From Bos javanicus (Eukaryota; Chordata; Mammalia; Artiodactyla; Bovidae), in assembly GCF_032452875.1 (NCBI RefSeq), contig NC_083868.1, positions 34,018,537 to 34,082,536 of the forward strand: a stretch of DNA of 64,000 nucleotides. Reading direction: 5' to 3'. Below, in pieces: positions 1 through 10,622 of the stretch. A program made the translations under genes and the position numbers. How positions within the stretch are numbered: position 1 is the stretch's first letter; each line of letters begins with the position of its first letter. The notes under the pieces were generated by a model. That model had not been told where the DNA came from and made no database searches. It worked only from the letters and a program-made list of their open reading frames with translations.

Positions 1-13
1 ATATATATATATA
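1..13. repeat. (AT)n microsatellite, cut by window edge
   Basis: Pure AT alternation at the window start. The true length is unknown because the tract continues outside the window. Confidence 0.8.
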
Positions 14-227
14 AACACAAACACACATGGAGAGAATGTTTGTGTCCTATTATTTTTCTCATGTCACTGTCTGCCTTGGAATGTGAACTTTTATTGGTAG
101 ATGCCATAGTATTACTGGTTCTACATGAGAATTGAAGAATTTTGATGGCTCCAAAAGTATTCAACATTATACAGTTGCTTTATTATTTTACCATTACTAT
201 TTATGGATTAAAAAAAGGATAATTTAC

Positions 228-812
228 TTCAGTTCAGTTCAGTCACTCAGTCATGTCTGACTCTTTGTGATCCCATGAACTGCAGAATGTCAGGCCTTCC
301 TGTCCATCACCAGCTCTCAGAGCTGACTCAAATTTGTGTCCATTGAATCAGTGATGCCATACAACCATCTCACCCTCTGTCATCCCCTTCTCCTCCTACC
401 TTCAATCTTTCTCAGCATCAGGGTCTTTTCCAGTGAGTCAGTTCTTCACATCAGGTGGCCAAGTACTGGAGTTTCTGCTTCAGCATCAGTCCTTCCGGTG
501 AAGGATTGGAATTTCCTTTAGGATGGACTCATTGTATCTCCTTGCAGTCCAAGGGACTTTCAAGAGTCTTCTCCAACACCATAGTTCAAAAGCATCAATT
601 CTTCTCAGCTTTCTTTATAGTCCAACTCTCACATCCATACACGACTACTAGAAAAACCATAGCTTCGACTAGATGGACCTTTGTTGGCAAACTCATGTCT
701 CTGCTTTTTAATATGCTCTCTAGGTTGGTCATAACTTTTCTTCCAAGGAGCAAGCACTTTTTAATTTCATGGCTGCAGTCACCATCTGCAGTGATTTTGA
801 AGCCCAAAAAAT
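228..812 (-). mobile_element. BovB (RTE) LINE 3' fragment, 5'-truncated
   Basis: The left end carries the reverse complement of the BovB terminal (ACTGA)n tail, so the element reads right to left. A minus-strand frame at 595-807 matches the C-terminal part of the BovB reverse transcriptase polyprotein (GRKVMTNL, CESWTIKKAE). The copy is about 0.58 kb, a small part of the roughly 3.2-kb family length, so it is a dead 5'-truncated insertion. Confidence 0.9.
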
Positions 813-1027
813 GTGTTTAAACTAGTAAAATAGAATATATTTTAAATAAATTATTGAGCAGAACGTCTCTAATTAATACAGTAAATTAGTAGAAAAAACT
901 GAAAATATAATTACATCTAGAAAATAAGAAATATGACCAATCTCACTGATGTTAGAATTTAGTTTTCTAAGTATCTGTTTATAAAACATTTCTTAAATCT
1001 AATAGTTTTCATGTACTTAGCAACAAT

Positions 1028-1304
1028 CTCGGAGAAGGCAATGGCACTCTACTCCAGTACTTTTGCCTGGAAAATCCCATGGACGGGGAGCCTGGTAGGC
1101 TGCAGTCCATGGGGTCGCTGAGTCGGCCATGACTGAGCAACTTCTATTCACTTTTCATTTTCATGCACTGGAAAGGGAAATGGCAACCCACTCCAGTATT
1201 CTTGCCTGGAGAATCCCAGGGACGGGGAAGCCTGGTGGGCTGACGTCTCTGGGGTCGCACAGAGTCGAACATGACTGAAGTGACTTAGCAGCAGCAGCAG
1301 CGGC
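1028..1304 (+). mobile_element. Bov-A2 SINE (dimeric)
   Basis: Two Bov-A units in tandem, each with the GGAGAAGG-AATGGCA start and GAGTCGGACACGACTGA-like end, followed by a CAG-rich tail. It is flanked by a perfect 9-bp target duplication AGCAACAAT at 1019-1027 and 1305-1313. Confidence 0.93.
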
Positions 1305-1313
1305 AGCAACAAT

Positions 1314-2384
1314 GTAAGGAACGTATCCTAAATTTACTCATTAAAATTAGCCTCTGAGGATTTGCGTACTAATCGAAGACTAATCCTCAGTACTATGTTT
1401 TATTCCAGTTATAGATTTAAGATATTTGTAAAATAGCTTCCTGGTTTAGTAACAGACATAAAATATAACTTCAAAGGATGCCCATGTACTTTATATATTG
1501 AGAACCTTTTATTCTAGTACTGCCTCAAAGCTTTCATAATAATATATGACTGATACATCTAACGGTTTGAAGTTATTTCTCAGTATCTTCTAGAGGCATG
1601 AGTTTGAGTCCAATTTTTTTTTTTTTTTTACCAAGTCTTGAAATCCTCTTCCTATATTTATTAAGGTAAAAGTCATAAGCCTCTGGGCAGTATGGAATAT
1701 AACAAAAGAAAAAGAAATTTATAAATTGGTAGTGACTCATGAAGTTTAAAGAGATTCTTGACAGCAGAAGAAATAAATATAAGATAAAGTAGTATAAATA
1801 TTTAATATGTAAACTATCAGTGCTAGAATAATCAAAACAGCAGATAAAAAGTCTTAATACAAAATAAGTTATTTTGATACATATAATTAATTCAACATTA
1901 TAGGCTGAGGAAACATGAAAAAGAAATAATTATATACATCACTTAATTCTCAAAATACACATGAATAACATAGTTAGAAGCTTAAAATAAGCTTCTGCTT
2001 CATTTCTGTAGAAGCAAAATTGTTATTTAACAGAGGAAATTACTGTGTCCCACATTTTGGATACTGTTTCATAAACCAAAATTATTTTGATGGTGCATGT
2101 TTCCCTTGCATATAACTAAATTTTACTTACATGATGAAATGATCTCATTCAATACAAATATTGATATATAACCAGTACTGTTCTGTTTTATATACACTAT
2201 TGCATGTAATCATATTATAGCAGCACTGATGTCAAGAAATAAAGCTAGGTTTTAAACATTTTATTATCAGAAGTTTCAATCATCTACAAAAATAGAAAAC
2301 ATCATAAACATTATGTATTTCAAGATTATATTGAAAGGAATCTCAACAACTGATCTATTTTGATATTTAGTTTTGTGAAAAGGT
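1314..2384. other. Unassigned intergenic DNA
   Basis: AT-rich sequence with a T-run near 1615-1630. I see no coding pattern or repeat family that I can name. Confidence 0.6.
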
Positions 2385-2395
2385 AAACACTTAAA

Positions 2396-2519
2396 TGGAG
2401 ACGGAAATGGCAACCCACTCTAGTGTTCTTGCCTGGAGAATCCCATGGACGGAGAAGCCTGGTAGGCTGCAGTCCATGGGGTCGCACAGAGTCGGACACG
2501 ACTTAAGCGACTTGGCAGC
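2396..2519 (+). mobile_element. Bov-A monomer SINE
   Basis: A single Bov-A unit without the tRNA-like head. It has a perfect 11-bp target duplication AAACACTTAAA at 2385-2395 and 2520-2530, so it inserted as this short form rather than decaying from a longer one. Confidence 0.9.
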
Positions 2520-2579
2520 AAACACTTAAAAATAAAGTTATTATAAGACATTAAAATTTTCATTAATGAAATTTCACTT

Positions 2580-2654
2580 GATGAAAAAGAAAGAGGAAAG
2601 TGAAAAAATTGGCTTAAAACACAACATTCAGAAAAAGAAAAACTATGACCAACC
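2580..2654 (+). mobile_element. Older BovB copy, 5' piece (split)
   Basis: About 70 bases matching the BovB reverse-transcriptase region on the plus strand, coding around ESEK-x-GLK-x-NIQK, then jumping across a deletion of roughly 100 bases to the segment ending in TATGACCAACC. It continues at 4531 beyond an antisense BovB insertion. A 9-bp near-duplicate (ATTTCACTT at 2571-2579, ATTGCACTT at 5025-5033) brackets the whole split element. Confidence 0.75.
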
Positions 2655-4530
2655 TTCAGTTCAGTTCCGTTCAGTTCAGTCGCTCAGTCGTATCCGACTC
2701 TTTGTGACTCCATGAACTGCAGCACGCCAGGCCTCCCTGTCCATCACCAACTCCCGGATTCCACACAAACCCATGTCCATAGAGTCGGTGATGCCATCCA
2801 ACCATCTCATCCTCTGTCATCCCCTTCTCCTCCTGCCCTCAATCTTTCCCAGTATCAGGGTCTTTTCAAATGAGTCAGCTCTTCGCATGAGGTGGCCAAA
2901 GTGTTGGAGATTTAGCTTCAACATTAGTCCTTCCAATGAACACCCAGGACTGATCTCATTTAGGTTGAAATGGTTGGATCTCCTGGCAGTCCAAGGGACT
3001 CTCAAGAGTCTTCTTCAACGCCACAGTTCAAAAACATCAATTCTTCAGGGCTCAGCTTTCTTTATAGTCCAACTCTCACATCCATACATGACCACTGGAA
3101 AAACCATAGCCTTGACTAGATGGACCTTTGTTGGCAAATTAATGTCTCTGCTTTTAATATGCTGTCTAGGTTGGTCATAACTTTCCTTCCAAGGAGTAAG
3201 CGTTTTTTAATTTCATGGCTGCAATCACCACCTGCAGTGATTTTGGGGCCCAGAAAAATAAAGTCAGCTACTGTTTCCTGATCTATTTGCCATGAAGTGA
3301 TGGGACCCAATGCCATGATCTTAGTTTTCTGAATGTTGAGTTTTAAGCTAACTTTTTCACTCTTCACTTTCACTTTCATCAAGAGGCTCTTTAGTTCCTC
3401 TTCACTTTCTGCCATAAGGGTAGTGTGATCTGCATATCTGAGGTTATTGATATTTCTCCCGGCAATCTTGATTCCATCTTGTGTTTCCTCCAGCCCAGCA
3501 TTTCTTATGATGTACTCTTCATATAAGTTAAATAAGCAAGTGACAATATACAGTCTTGATGTAATCCTTTTCCTATTTGGAACTAGTCTGTTGTTCCATG
3601 TCCAATTCTAACTGTTACTTCCTGACCTGCATACAGGTTTCTCAAGAGGCAGGTTAGGTGGTCTGGTATTTCCATCTCTTTCAGAATTTTCCAGTTTATT
3701 GTGATCCATATAGTCAAAGGCTTTGGCATAGTCAATAAAGCAGAAATAGGTGCTTTTTCAATGATCCAGCAAATATTGGTAATTTGATCTCTGGTTCCTC
3801 TGCCTTTTCTAAAACCAGCTTGAACATCTGGGAAGTTCACAGTTCACGTATTGCTGAAGCCTGGCTTGGAGAATTTTAAGCATTACTTTACTAGTGTGTG
3901 AGATGAGTGCAATTGTGCGGTAGTTTGAGCATTCTTTGGGATTGCTTTTCTTTGGGACTGGAATGAAGACTGACCTTTCCCAGTCCTGTGGCCACTGCTG
4001 AGTTTTCCAAATTTGCTGGTATATTGAATGCAGTGCTTTCACAGCACTGCACTCTTTGCACATCTTTGAGGATTTGAAATAGCTAAACTGGAATTCCATC
4101 ACCTCCACTAGCTTTATTCATAGTGATTCTTTCTAAGGCCCGCTTGACTTCACATTCCAGGATGTCTGGCTCCAGGTGAGTGTTCACTCCATCGTGAATA
4201 TCTGGGTCAGGAAGATCTTTTCTGTATAGTTCTTCTGTGTATTCTTGCCACCTCTTCTTAATATCTTCTGCTTCTGTTAGGTCCCTACCATTTCTGTTCT
4301 TTATTGAGCCCATCTTTGCATGAAATGTTCCCTTGGTATCTTTAATTTTCTTGAGGAGATCTCTAGTCTTTCCAATTCTATTGTTTTCCTCTATTTCTTT
4401 GCACTGGTTGCTGAGGAAGGCTTTCTTATCTCTCCTTGCTATTCTTTGGAACTCTGCATTCAAATGTGTATATCTTTCCTTTTCTCCTTTGCTTTTCACT
4501 TTCCTTCTTTCCACAGCTATTTTAAAGGCC
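2655..4530 (-). mobile_element. BovB LINE, 5'-truncated, inserted antisense into an older BovB
   Basis: Runs from the (TTCAGTTCAG) tail complement at 2655 up through the C-terminal domain, reverse transcriptase and linker to the region after the endonuclease. Minus-strand fragments at 3116-3415, 3583-3840, 3809-4108 and 4083-4523 all match BovB in order but in different frames. The RT active-site box reads YADH instead of YADD at 3425-3436, so the copy is dead in its catalytic aspartate as well as by frameshift. It is the second longest continuous BovB stretch in the window. Confidence 0.92.
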
Positions 4531-5024
4531 ATATTAAAAAGCAGAGACGTGACTTTGCCAACAAAAGTCCATCTAGTCAAAGCTATGGTTTTTCAAGTAG
4601 TCATGTATGGATGTGAGAGTTGGACTCTAAAGATAATTGAGCACCAAAGCATTGATGCTTTTGAACTTTGGTGTCGGAAAAGACTCTTGAGAGTCCCTTG
4701 GACCACAACGAGATCCAACCAGTCCATCCTAAAGGTAATCAGTCCTGAATATTCATTAGAAGGACTAATGCTAAAGCTGAAACTCCAATACTTCGGCCAC
4801 CTGATGCAAAGAACCAACTCATTGGAAAAGTCTCTGGCTCTGGGAAAGATTGAAGGCAGGAGGAGAAAGGGACGACAGAGAGTGAGATGGTTGGATGGCA
4901 TCACCAAGAAGATGGACTTGTGTTTGCTTAAACTCCGGGAGTTGATGATGGATAGGGAGCCCTGGCGTGCTGCAGTCCATGGGGTCATAAAGAGTCAGAC
5001 CTGACTGAGCGACTGAATGAACTG
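4531..5024 (+). mobile_element. Older BovB copy, 3' piece (split)
   Basis: Plus-strand BovB from the segment starting ATATTAAAAAGCAGAG to the terminal tail. An open stretch covers the C-terminal domain (VMYGCESWTLK through HGVIKSQT). Together with 2580-2654 it forms one older 5'-truncated copy interrupted by the antisense BovB at 2655-4530. Confidence 0.85.
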
Positions 5025-5033
5025 ATTGCACTT

Positions 5034-6040
5034 AAGTATTAACAACAGTTCTTAGGTACTGTGAACTATTAAGTATTCAAATAGGGATCCAAAGTAATCT
5101 GTACATGTCATTTGTTCAATTTGTCTCTCAAGTTGCCCCTTAAATTGGTATTTTTTATCTCTAATGTCTTTTTGCTAAAGGAACAAATACTAAAATATCT
5201 TGCACGTGGTTTCCACATTCAAGGTTAGACTAACTGCATTGACTTAATGCGTTTTTTGTTCCTTGTGTGCACTGGACATTGGAAGTTCTATGTACAGGCA
5301 CAGTAGTATCCAGAGTTGGTTATATTGCAAAAAATATTTCTTAAATGATATTGTGTACTTCCAAGAGTCTGATAGTCTCCATTTTAATGATGTTAACTTT
5401 ATGTATTACTATGTATCTGCCTAAAGCTTACATATAAAAACTTTTTAAAGATTGTAGAATGGTGGTTTTTGAGTTATATTATTTCCTTTTTATTTACTGA
5501 CGGGGATAGTAGTGTGAAGAGAAGTTTCCACTCATTAAATATTTGATTACTCTTGAATATATCTCCTTCAACAAGCATTTCTTTCTCAAGCATCGTTTTT
5601 ACACATTTTTCCGCTGTAAAATGTGTGTAGTTATTAAGAAAGAAAAACTTGTGACAGCGATTAGATAAAGTCACACTTTTTCAAGTTTTCAGATTCTAAT
5701 GAGTCTTAGAAGAAAATTCTCATGTTTAGATGATGTTAGTTGATAGCTAAGAAAAATGTTATTTTAAATAAATCTCAAGTGATTAGTATAAAAATGTGTT
5801 TAACTTTGTTCTGGATAGTTAGTGAAGAAGGGAGAGATGTGTGTGGTTATCTAGCTCTGAAATGCAATTATTTTAATTTCTATATCTTGAAGACTATAAT
5901 AAGGTGGCAAGTGTCTGATAAATCAGATATAGTACTTTTAAAAACAGTGTGATTTCCTCCTTTGTAAAAAGGAATAAAACTCACCTGTTATTGGTTCGCA
6001 TTACATTGCTATACTATATCTAATGATTACATTTTGATAA
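5034..6040. other. Unassigned intergenic DNA
   Basis: AT-rich; short open frames here (for example 5740-5952) show no family resemblance, repeat structure or start context. No feature supported. Confidence 0.6.
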
Positions 6041-6049
6041 AGAGGATTT

Positions 6050-6272
6050 GGGGCTTCCCCAGTGGCTCAGCTGATAAGGAATCTACCTGCCGATGCAAAA
6101 GATGCAAGAGCTGTGGGTTCAGTCCCTGGGTCAGACATATCCTCTGGAGAAAGAAATAGCAACCTGCTCCAGTATTCTTGCAGGGGAAATTGCATGGACA
6201 GAGGAGCCTGGCAGGCTGCAGTCTATAGGGTGGCAAAGAGTCGGACACAACTGAGTACATGCATGTACACAC
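6050..6272 (+). mobile_element. Bov-tA SINE
   Basis: tRNA-Glu-like head (GGGCTTCCCCAGTGGCTCAG) followed by one Bov-A unit. Perfect 9-bp target duplication AGAGGATTT at 6041-6049 and 6273-6281. Confidence 0.95.
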
Positions 6273-6281
6273 AGAGGATTT

Positions 6282-8579
6282 TAAGATATACATGCTCAGC
6301 ATGCTCTTTTGGTTGTAATTTTACTACCAAATAGATTTGTGAGCTAGAAAAAGTCATATCTCTGCTTTCCAGTTTTGTAATATTATGGATCTCTTAGTTT
6401 TCACTTGGAAGTAATGCAATATATATTCTCTCTTATTTTTGTAGTTTGCTCATATGTCTATAAGAGGAACTTTCTTATTTTAAAAATTATACTGTGCAGT
6501 GTCTTTCAATGGCAATGGGATTTTGTTTGTTTTGTCTAATTATAGATTAAATCTTGGGCAGGGAAAAACAATGTATCTGAGTATGAAGTTACAGATGTCA
6601 AGAACCTCTGTCTCCTTGGAAAGTCAAAGTACTTGCTAAGTTTATTGCTTCTCTATTAAGGAACAATTCCCTAACTATAAATTTGTTTATGGAAGGAAGA
6701 ATAAAAGAAAAAAAAAAAAACACTGGGTAAAATACCAAAGTATTTTTTAAAGGCTACATAATATTAGAATAAAAAGATCCATAATATTTTAGTGTTCTTT
6801 CTGTGAATAAATTCCAGTAATATCTTTGCTATTTACTAAATGTTTTATTGCTAAGTAACCTTTCATAAAACACTTCTAAAGGCAACTTCTAATCTAGTAT
6901 GTTCTATATTATTCAGACATTGCAAACACTAACAAACGTATCACCATTTTGTTATGACATTAATCTTAAAATTAGAGTAGAAATTAAAGAATAGGGAAAA
7001 TGTGACTAGGTCATACAAACTTTGAGGTAAGTAAAATTCATCTAATATCCTTTGAGAATGCCCATTGCCCTACTTCTAGTTCCTATGCCTCATTTTGAGA
7101 ATCACTGCTTTAGATCACCAATTTTCTGCAGAATTATTAGTGATATCTTTCAAATTGACAGTTGATTAATATAATGAACTAATTAATTGGTGACAATCAA
7201 TTAATTGTATTTTTATTTTTTGATCATCTGTATTGGGGATTTTGAAGATAAACCTCACTAATATAACGCCTAATATTCATTAACTATTTAGCATCCATAT
7301 GTAAATAGCTGATGTTTCAATCATTATCACATGATTTTTCTTTAAAAAATACATACACAAATTTTCACATTATTAATATAATTATTAGCAGTTACAAATT
7401 TAATATTATAACTAATCATCTCTGGAAAACAGTGTGAATGACTAAAATGTTATAGTTATAACTTGCTTTTATCATAAGGGTGAAGAAATGTTAATGTTAT
7501 ATCTAAAATTTTCTCTGGTCAAAGTACCTTTACTTCCTTTCTTTTCATTTTAACTGTGAACTACTAAATTTGTATTTTTTAAATAATTTTCCGTCACTTT
7601 TGGGTAGTGTGCAATGTGCACTTTACAATTGACTTATAATTGGACTGTGCTGACAATGGAAAATCTTACAAGTATTGAACATGACATTTATGACAGTCTT
7701 GCTGTCATCTTGGCTTCTTTTATTGAATATGCAGAGAATTATAATTGGGCTAACAAGCCTGGTAGCCTGGCCTCTTTCCAATTATATTAACCAGCCTAGT
7801 CTAGTATTAGCTGCCTGAACACACACAGAAACAGACATTGAACTTTTGTTTTTCTTTCCTTTTTATTTTGTTACTTAACCAATAATCCAAGAATAAAACC
7901 ACCTGTTTTCCTGTAATGTTTGACAACTTTAAATAATTCATCTTGGTTCCCCTGGAAATGTAAAGATTGCTTTCTCTATTTTTATGTCACTAATTTTTAA
8001 TAAAAAGCTGATTTTGTTTGTGGAATATTAGTTGTATCTATTAACATATTTGGTAATATTGCCTCAAAAATTTCTAAAGTCTTTTGGCAATTTTACTTTC
8101 AATTTGTGCTTAAAATGTTAAGTGGTGAATTTGAATTTGGTATAAAATTTCTTTTCACATGAACAATTCAATATACTGATACATTGAAATATTTTCTTTG
8201 AAATTTAGTCAAATAATATTTTTTCATAATCTAACAGTAAGCCCTTCAGCTTTGTGTAATCTTTGAAACAACACAATTTAATTGAAAAGCAAATATTAAA
8301 AAAAGTTAAATGAAATAGCTTGTGGTCTAAAAGGTCTGAGAACATCCCAGTGTAGCAGTTATTTGGAGTACTAGATTCTGTACTTTTGCTTGTTTCATTT
8401 TGCTGGCTTCCTCTTATTTTAGAGCATATAATATAGTTGCATATTTTTATCCACACTTCCTCTACAGTTCCATCAGCAATATTTAAAGTACTCTTCTTTG
8501 TCAGTGGTTAACTGGATAGAAATATTTATATGAAAATAACCTGGGAATCTGTCCAATGGAAGCAAAACACCAGTATGGT
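6282..8579. other. Unassigned intergenic DNA
   Basis: About 2.3 kb of AT-rich sequence, with an A-run near 6708-6720. No SINE or LINE that I can name, and no coding frame of note. Confidence 0.55.
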
Positions 8580-8850
8580 GTATAAGGGATATGACACGGA
8601 CTGTATTTTGCAGCATTGTTATTAGAAGTAAAAACAAGCAAAAAAACCTAAAGGCAACCTGATTTGCTATAAATAGGGAAATAGTCCTATACTTCATACA
8701 CATTATAGGAAAATATACATCTATTAAAATTAGTGAATTAGAACTCTGTGTGTTAATCTGGAAAATGTGCAAAAAGCAGACTGCAAAGAATTATGTATAA
8801 TATGATCTTGTTTTTGGAAACAAAATACACAAAGTATATATGTTATTTTT
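8580..8850 (+). mobile_element. Ancient L1 (L1M-like) 3' fragment
   Basis: The order of phrases (a GGGATATG segment, GCAGCATTGTTATTAG, AACCTAAAGGCAACC, AATAGGGAAATAG, then AATATGATCTTGTTTTTGGAAA) resembles the diverged 3' UTR of old mammalian L1 families. Divergence is high. The call is by pattern only. Confidence 0.5.
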
Positions 8851-8870
8851 TTTGTAAGAAAAGCAAAAGT

Positions 8871-9048
8871 GAAAGTGAAAATCTCTCAGTCGTGTCCAAC
8901 TCTTTGCAAACCCATGGACTATACAGTCTATGGAATTCCCATGGCCAGAATACTGGAGTACATAGCCTTTCCCTTCTCGAGGGCATCTTCCTAACTCTCT
9001 CCTGCATTGCAGGCATGATTCTTTACCAACTGAGCTATCAGGGAAGCC
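8871..9048 (-). mobile_element. Bov-tA SINE
   Basis: The Bov-A unit reads on the minus strand and the complement of the tRNA-like head (CAGGGAAGCC) sits at the right end. It abuts the L1M-like fragment. No clean target duplication. Confidence 0.88.
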
Positions 9049-10146
9049 AAAAATAGCAAGGTTTTTGGCAACTAAGTAAGCATTGAATGAATGCAAGTGG
9101 TCTTCCCTTGCTTTTTATCCAAATGTTATGAATTGCATTTTAATTGTTAAATAACATGAAATACATCTAAACTATACTGGTATTTTAATTGAATTATTAA
9201 CTAAAGTTTAGTTAAAAAGGACAGAGAAAGAAAGATGAACAGTTCTTAAAAAGAATTTTGTGTCTTGCAGCGTTGCTACTTACAATCTGTGGCTCCTATC
9301 TAGTTTATTCTTTCTTTTCCAAAGACTTTAATCATGTATTAACAAAATATAACCAATTGTCATTTTCTTCATTATAAGTCCTAGTCATCTGAAGTGTGCT
9401 CATCATGTAATCATAAATGTATCATTTAAGACTTTAATAGTAATAACAAATCTCTTTTTCTTGTTAGACACTATCTAATATACTAATATGCTTGTTCTCT
9501 TCTTGTGCAATCTTGCCTTGGTACCAGCGGCTGCTTCAAAGAATAAAGTTAAAGGTGAGCTACTGAGCAACTTTCCATTCTGCATGATTCACCATGTTTG
9601 TTTTCTGCTCAGTCTTCTGCATCCTCTTAAATAATAGAGCCAATTCTGTTCATGACAATACCAGTTCTGTGTGTAGATATTTGTAAATTTCTACAAATAT
9701 ATATTAATTATTTAGTTTCTGGTATGTGCCTGTGTTTGCATGATTGTGTACTTATTTTCTTGTTTTACTTTCCACTTTATTCCAAGTGGAATAAGGTGCT
9801 TTTATGCCCAACATTTTGCCTGTTGACTTTCGTTTCCTTGATAAAATTGTGAATTGGAAAAATACAGCATAAAGTAAAGCTGATGGAAAGGCTCAGAATT
9901 GAACATGCCTTTATAGAATTATGTGAAAAGAAAATTTTATCCTTTAAAAATTGAATATTATAAACTCCAATTTTCTATTTATGGCTTTTCTTCTATTTCC
10001 TAGTTATATTAAGTTTTCATTTGCTAGAATCCTGAAAATACATTTTCATGAGAGAAGATGTGCTTGCCTAATACCAGATATCTCCCTGAGAGAAAAAGAA
10101 TTTTGGCTTGATGTATCGAAGTCTTTATGACTTTTGAATAATTCAA
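9049..10146. other. Unassigned intergenic DNA holding a microexon candidate
   Basis: AT-rich, without recognisable repeats. It contains the microexon-like signal at 9528-9554, with TGCATG elements at about 9581 and 9737. Confidence 0.5.
9528..9554 (+). other. Candidate 27-nt microexon
   Basis: A pyrimidine-rich stretch (about 9490-9525, with several TGC triplets) ends in ACCAG at 9523-9527. It is followed by 27 bases and a strong donor GTGAGC at 9555-9560. The length is divisible by three. Two of the three frames are open, one reading AASKNKVK after a split codon and the other RLLQRIKLK. TGCATG, the Rbfox-type element, lies about 25 and 180 bases downstream. Neural microexons are known to use UGC-rich tracts upstream and Rbfox sites downstream. 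Such combinations also arise by chance in 64 kb, and I cannot name the gene. Confidence 0.25.
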
Positions 10147-10179
<33 letters not shown>

Positions 10180-10194
10180 CATATATATATATAA
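10147..10194. repeat. (GT)n(AT)n compound microsatellite
   Basis: About 11 GT units pass directly into AT units with a single C interruption. Likely length-polymorphic. Confidence 0.95.
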
Positions 10195-10622
10195 ATAAAA
10201 TACTATGTCATAAGTTTATAGCTTGTGTGTTTCAATTTTATGTTCTCTAGAACAATCTATACATTTTAAAAATGTTTTCTCCTTCTTATATTCCTAATAT
10301 ATAATATTTTTCCTCTTTCATTTATCTTTATTTAGCAACACTGTAATAACTTTATTAGTCATACATTTGTTATTTTAAGTTTTCTCATCCACAGAGTGTG
10401 AAAACAAATAATTCAAAAAGTTGTCGCTAGGATTAAGTAAAATATGTAAAACAACTTATAAATTTCCTGATGGTACAAGCATTTAAACAATGCAAGCTTC
10501 TTCTGTCTATTCTTTGTGGGGAATTTCTGACTCTTCATCATTCCATATTGCCTTGCCTAATATCTTCCCCTGTGTTCTCAGGAGGAAAGACCAGAGGGTT
10601 TTGTCTCTTTCTTAGCTTGTTG
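10195..10622. other. Unassigned intergenic DNA
   Basis: No feature recognised between the microsatellite and the L1 target-site duplication at 10623-10632. Confidence 0.55.

Noticed and set aside
336..820. Plus-strand frames across the BovB at 228-812 and similar plus-strand frames across other antisense BovB copies
   Set aside because: They are antisense shadows of the BovB coding strand, recurring in the same form at each antisense copy.
4083..4580. A 165-codon minus-strand frame that looks like one protein
   Set aside because: Its first 17 or so residues come from the neighbouring sense BovB read backwards; only the rest is the antisense BovB linker. It is a chimera of two insertions.
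2655..5024. A large foldback or palindromic transposon
   Set aside because: Both arms are BovB 3' ends and a sense BovB scrap continues on the far side, so nested insertion explains it.
6050..6130. tRNA-Glu-like sequence, and similar heads in other SINEs
   Set aside because: Each is followed by a Bov-A body and flanked by target duplications, so they are SINE heads and not tRNA genes.
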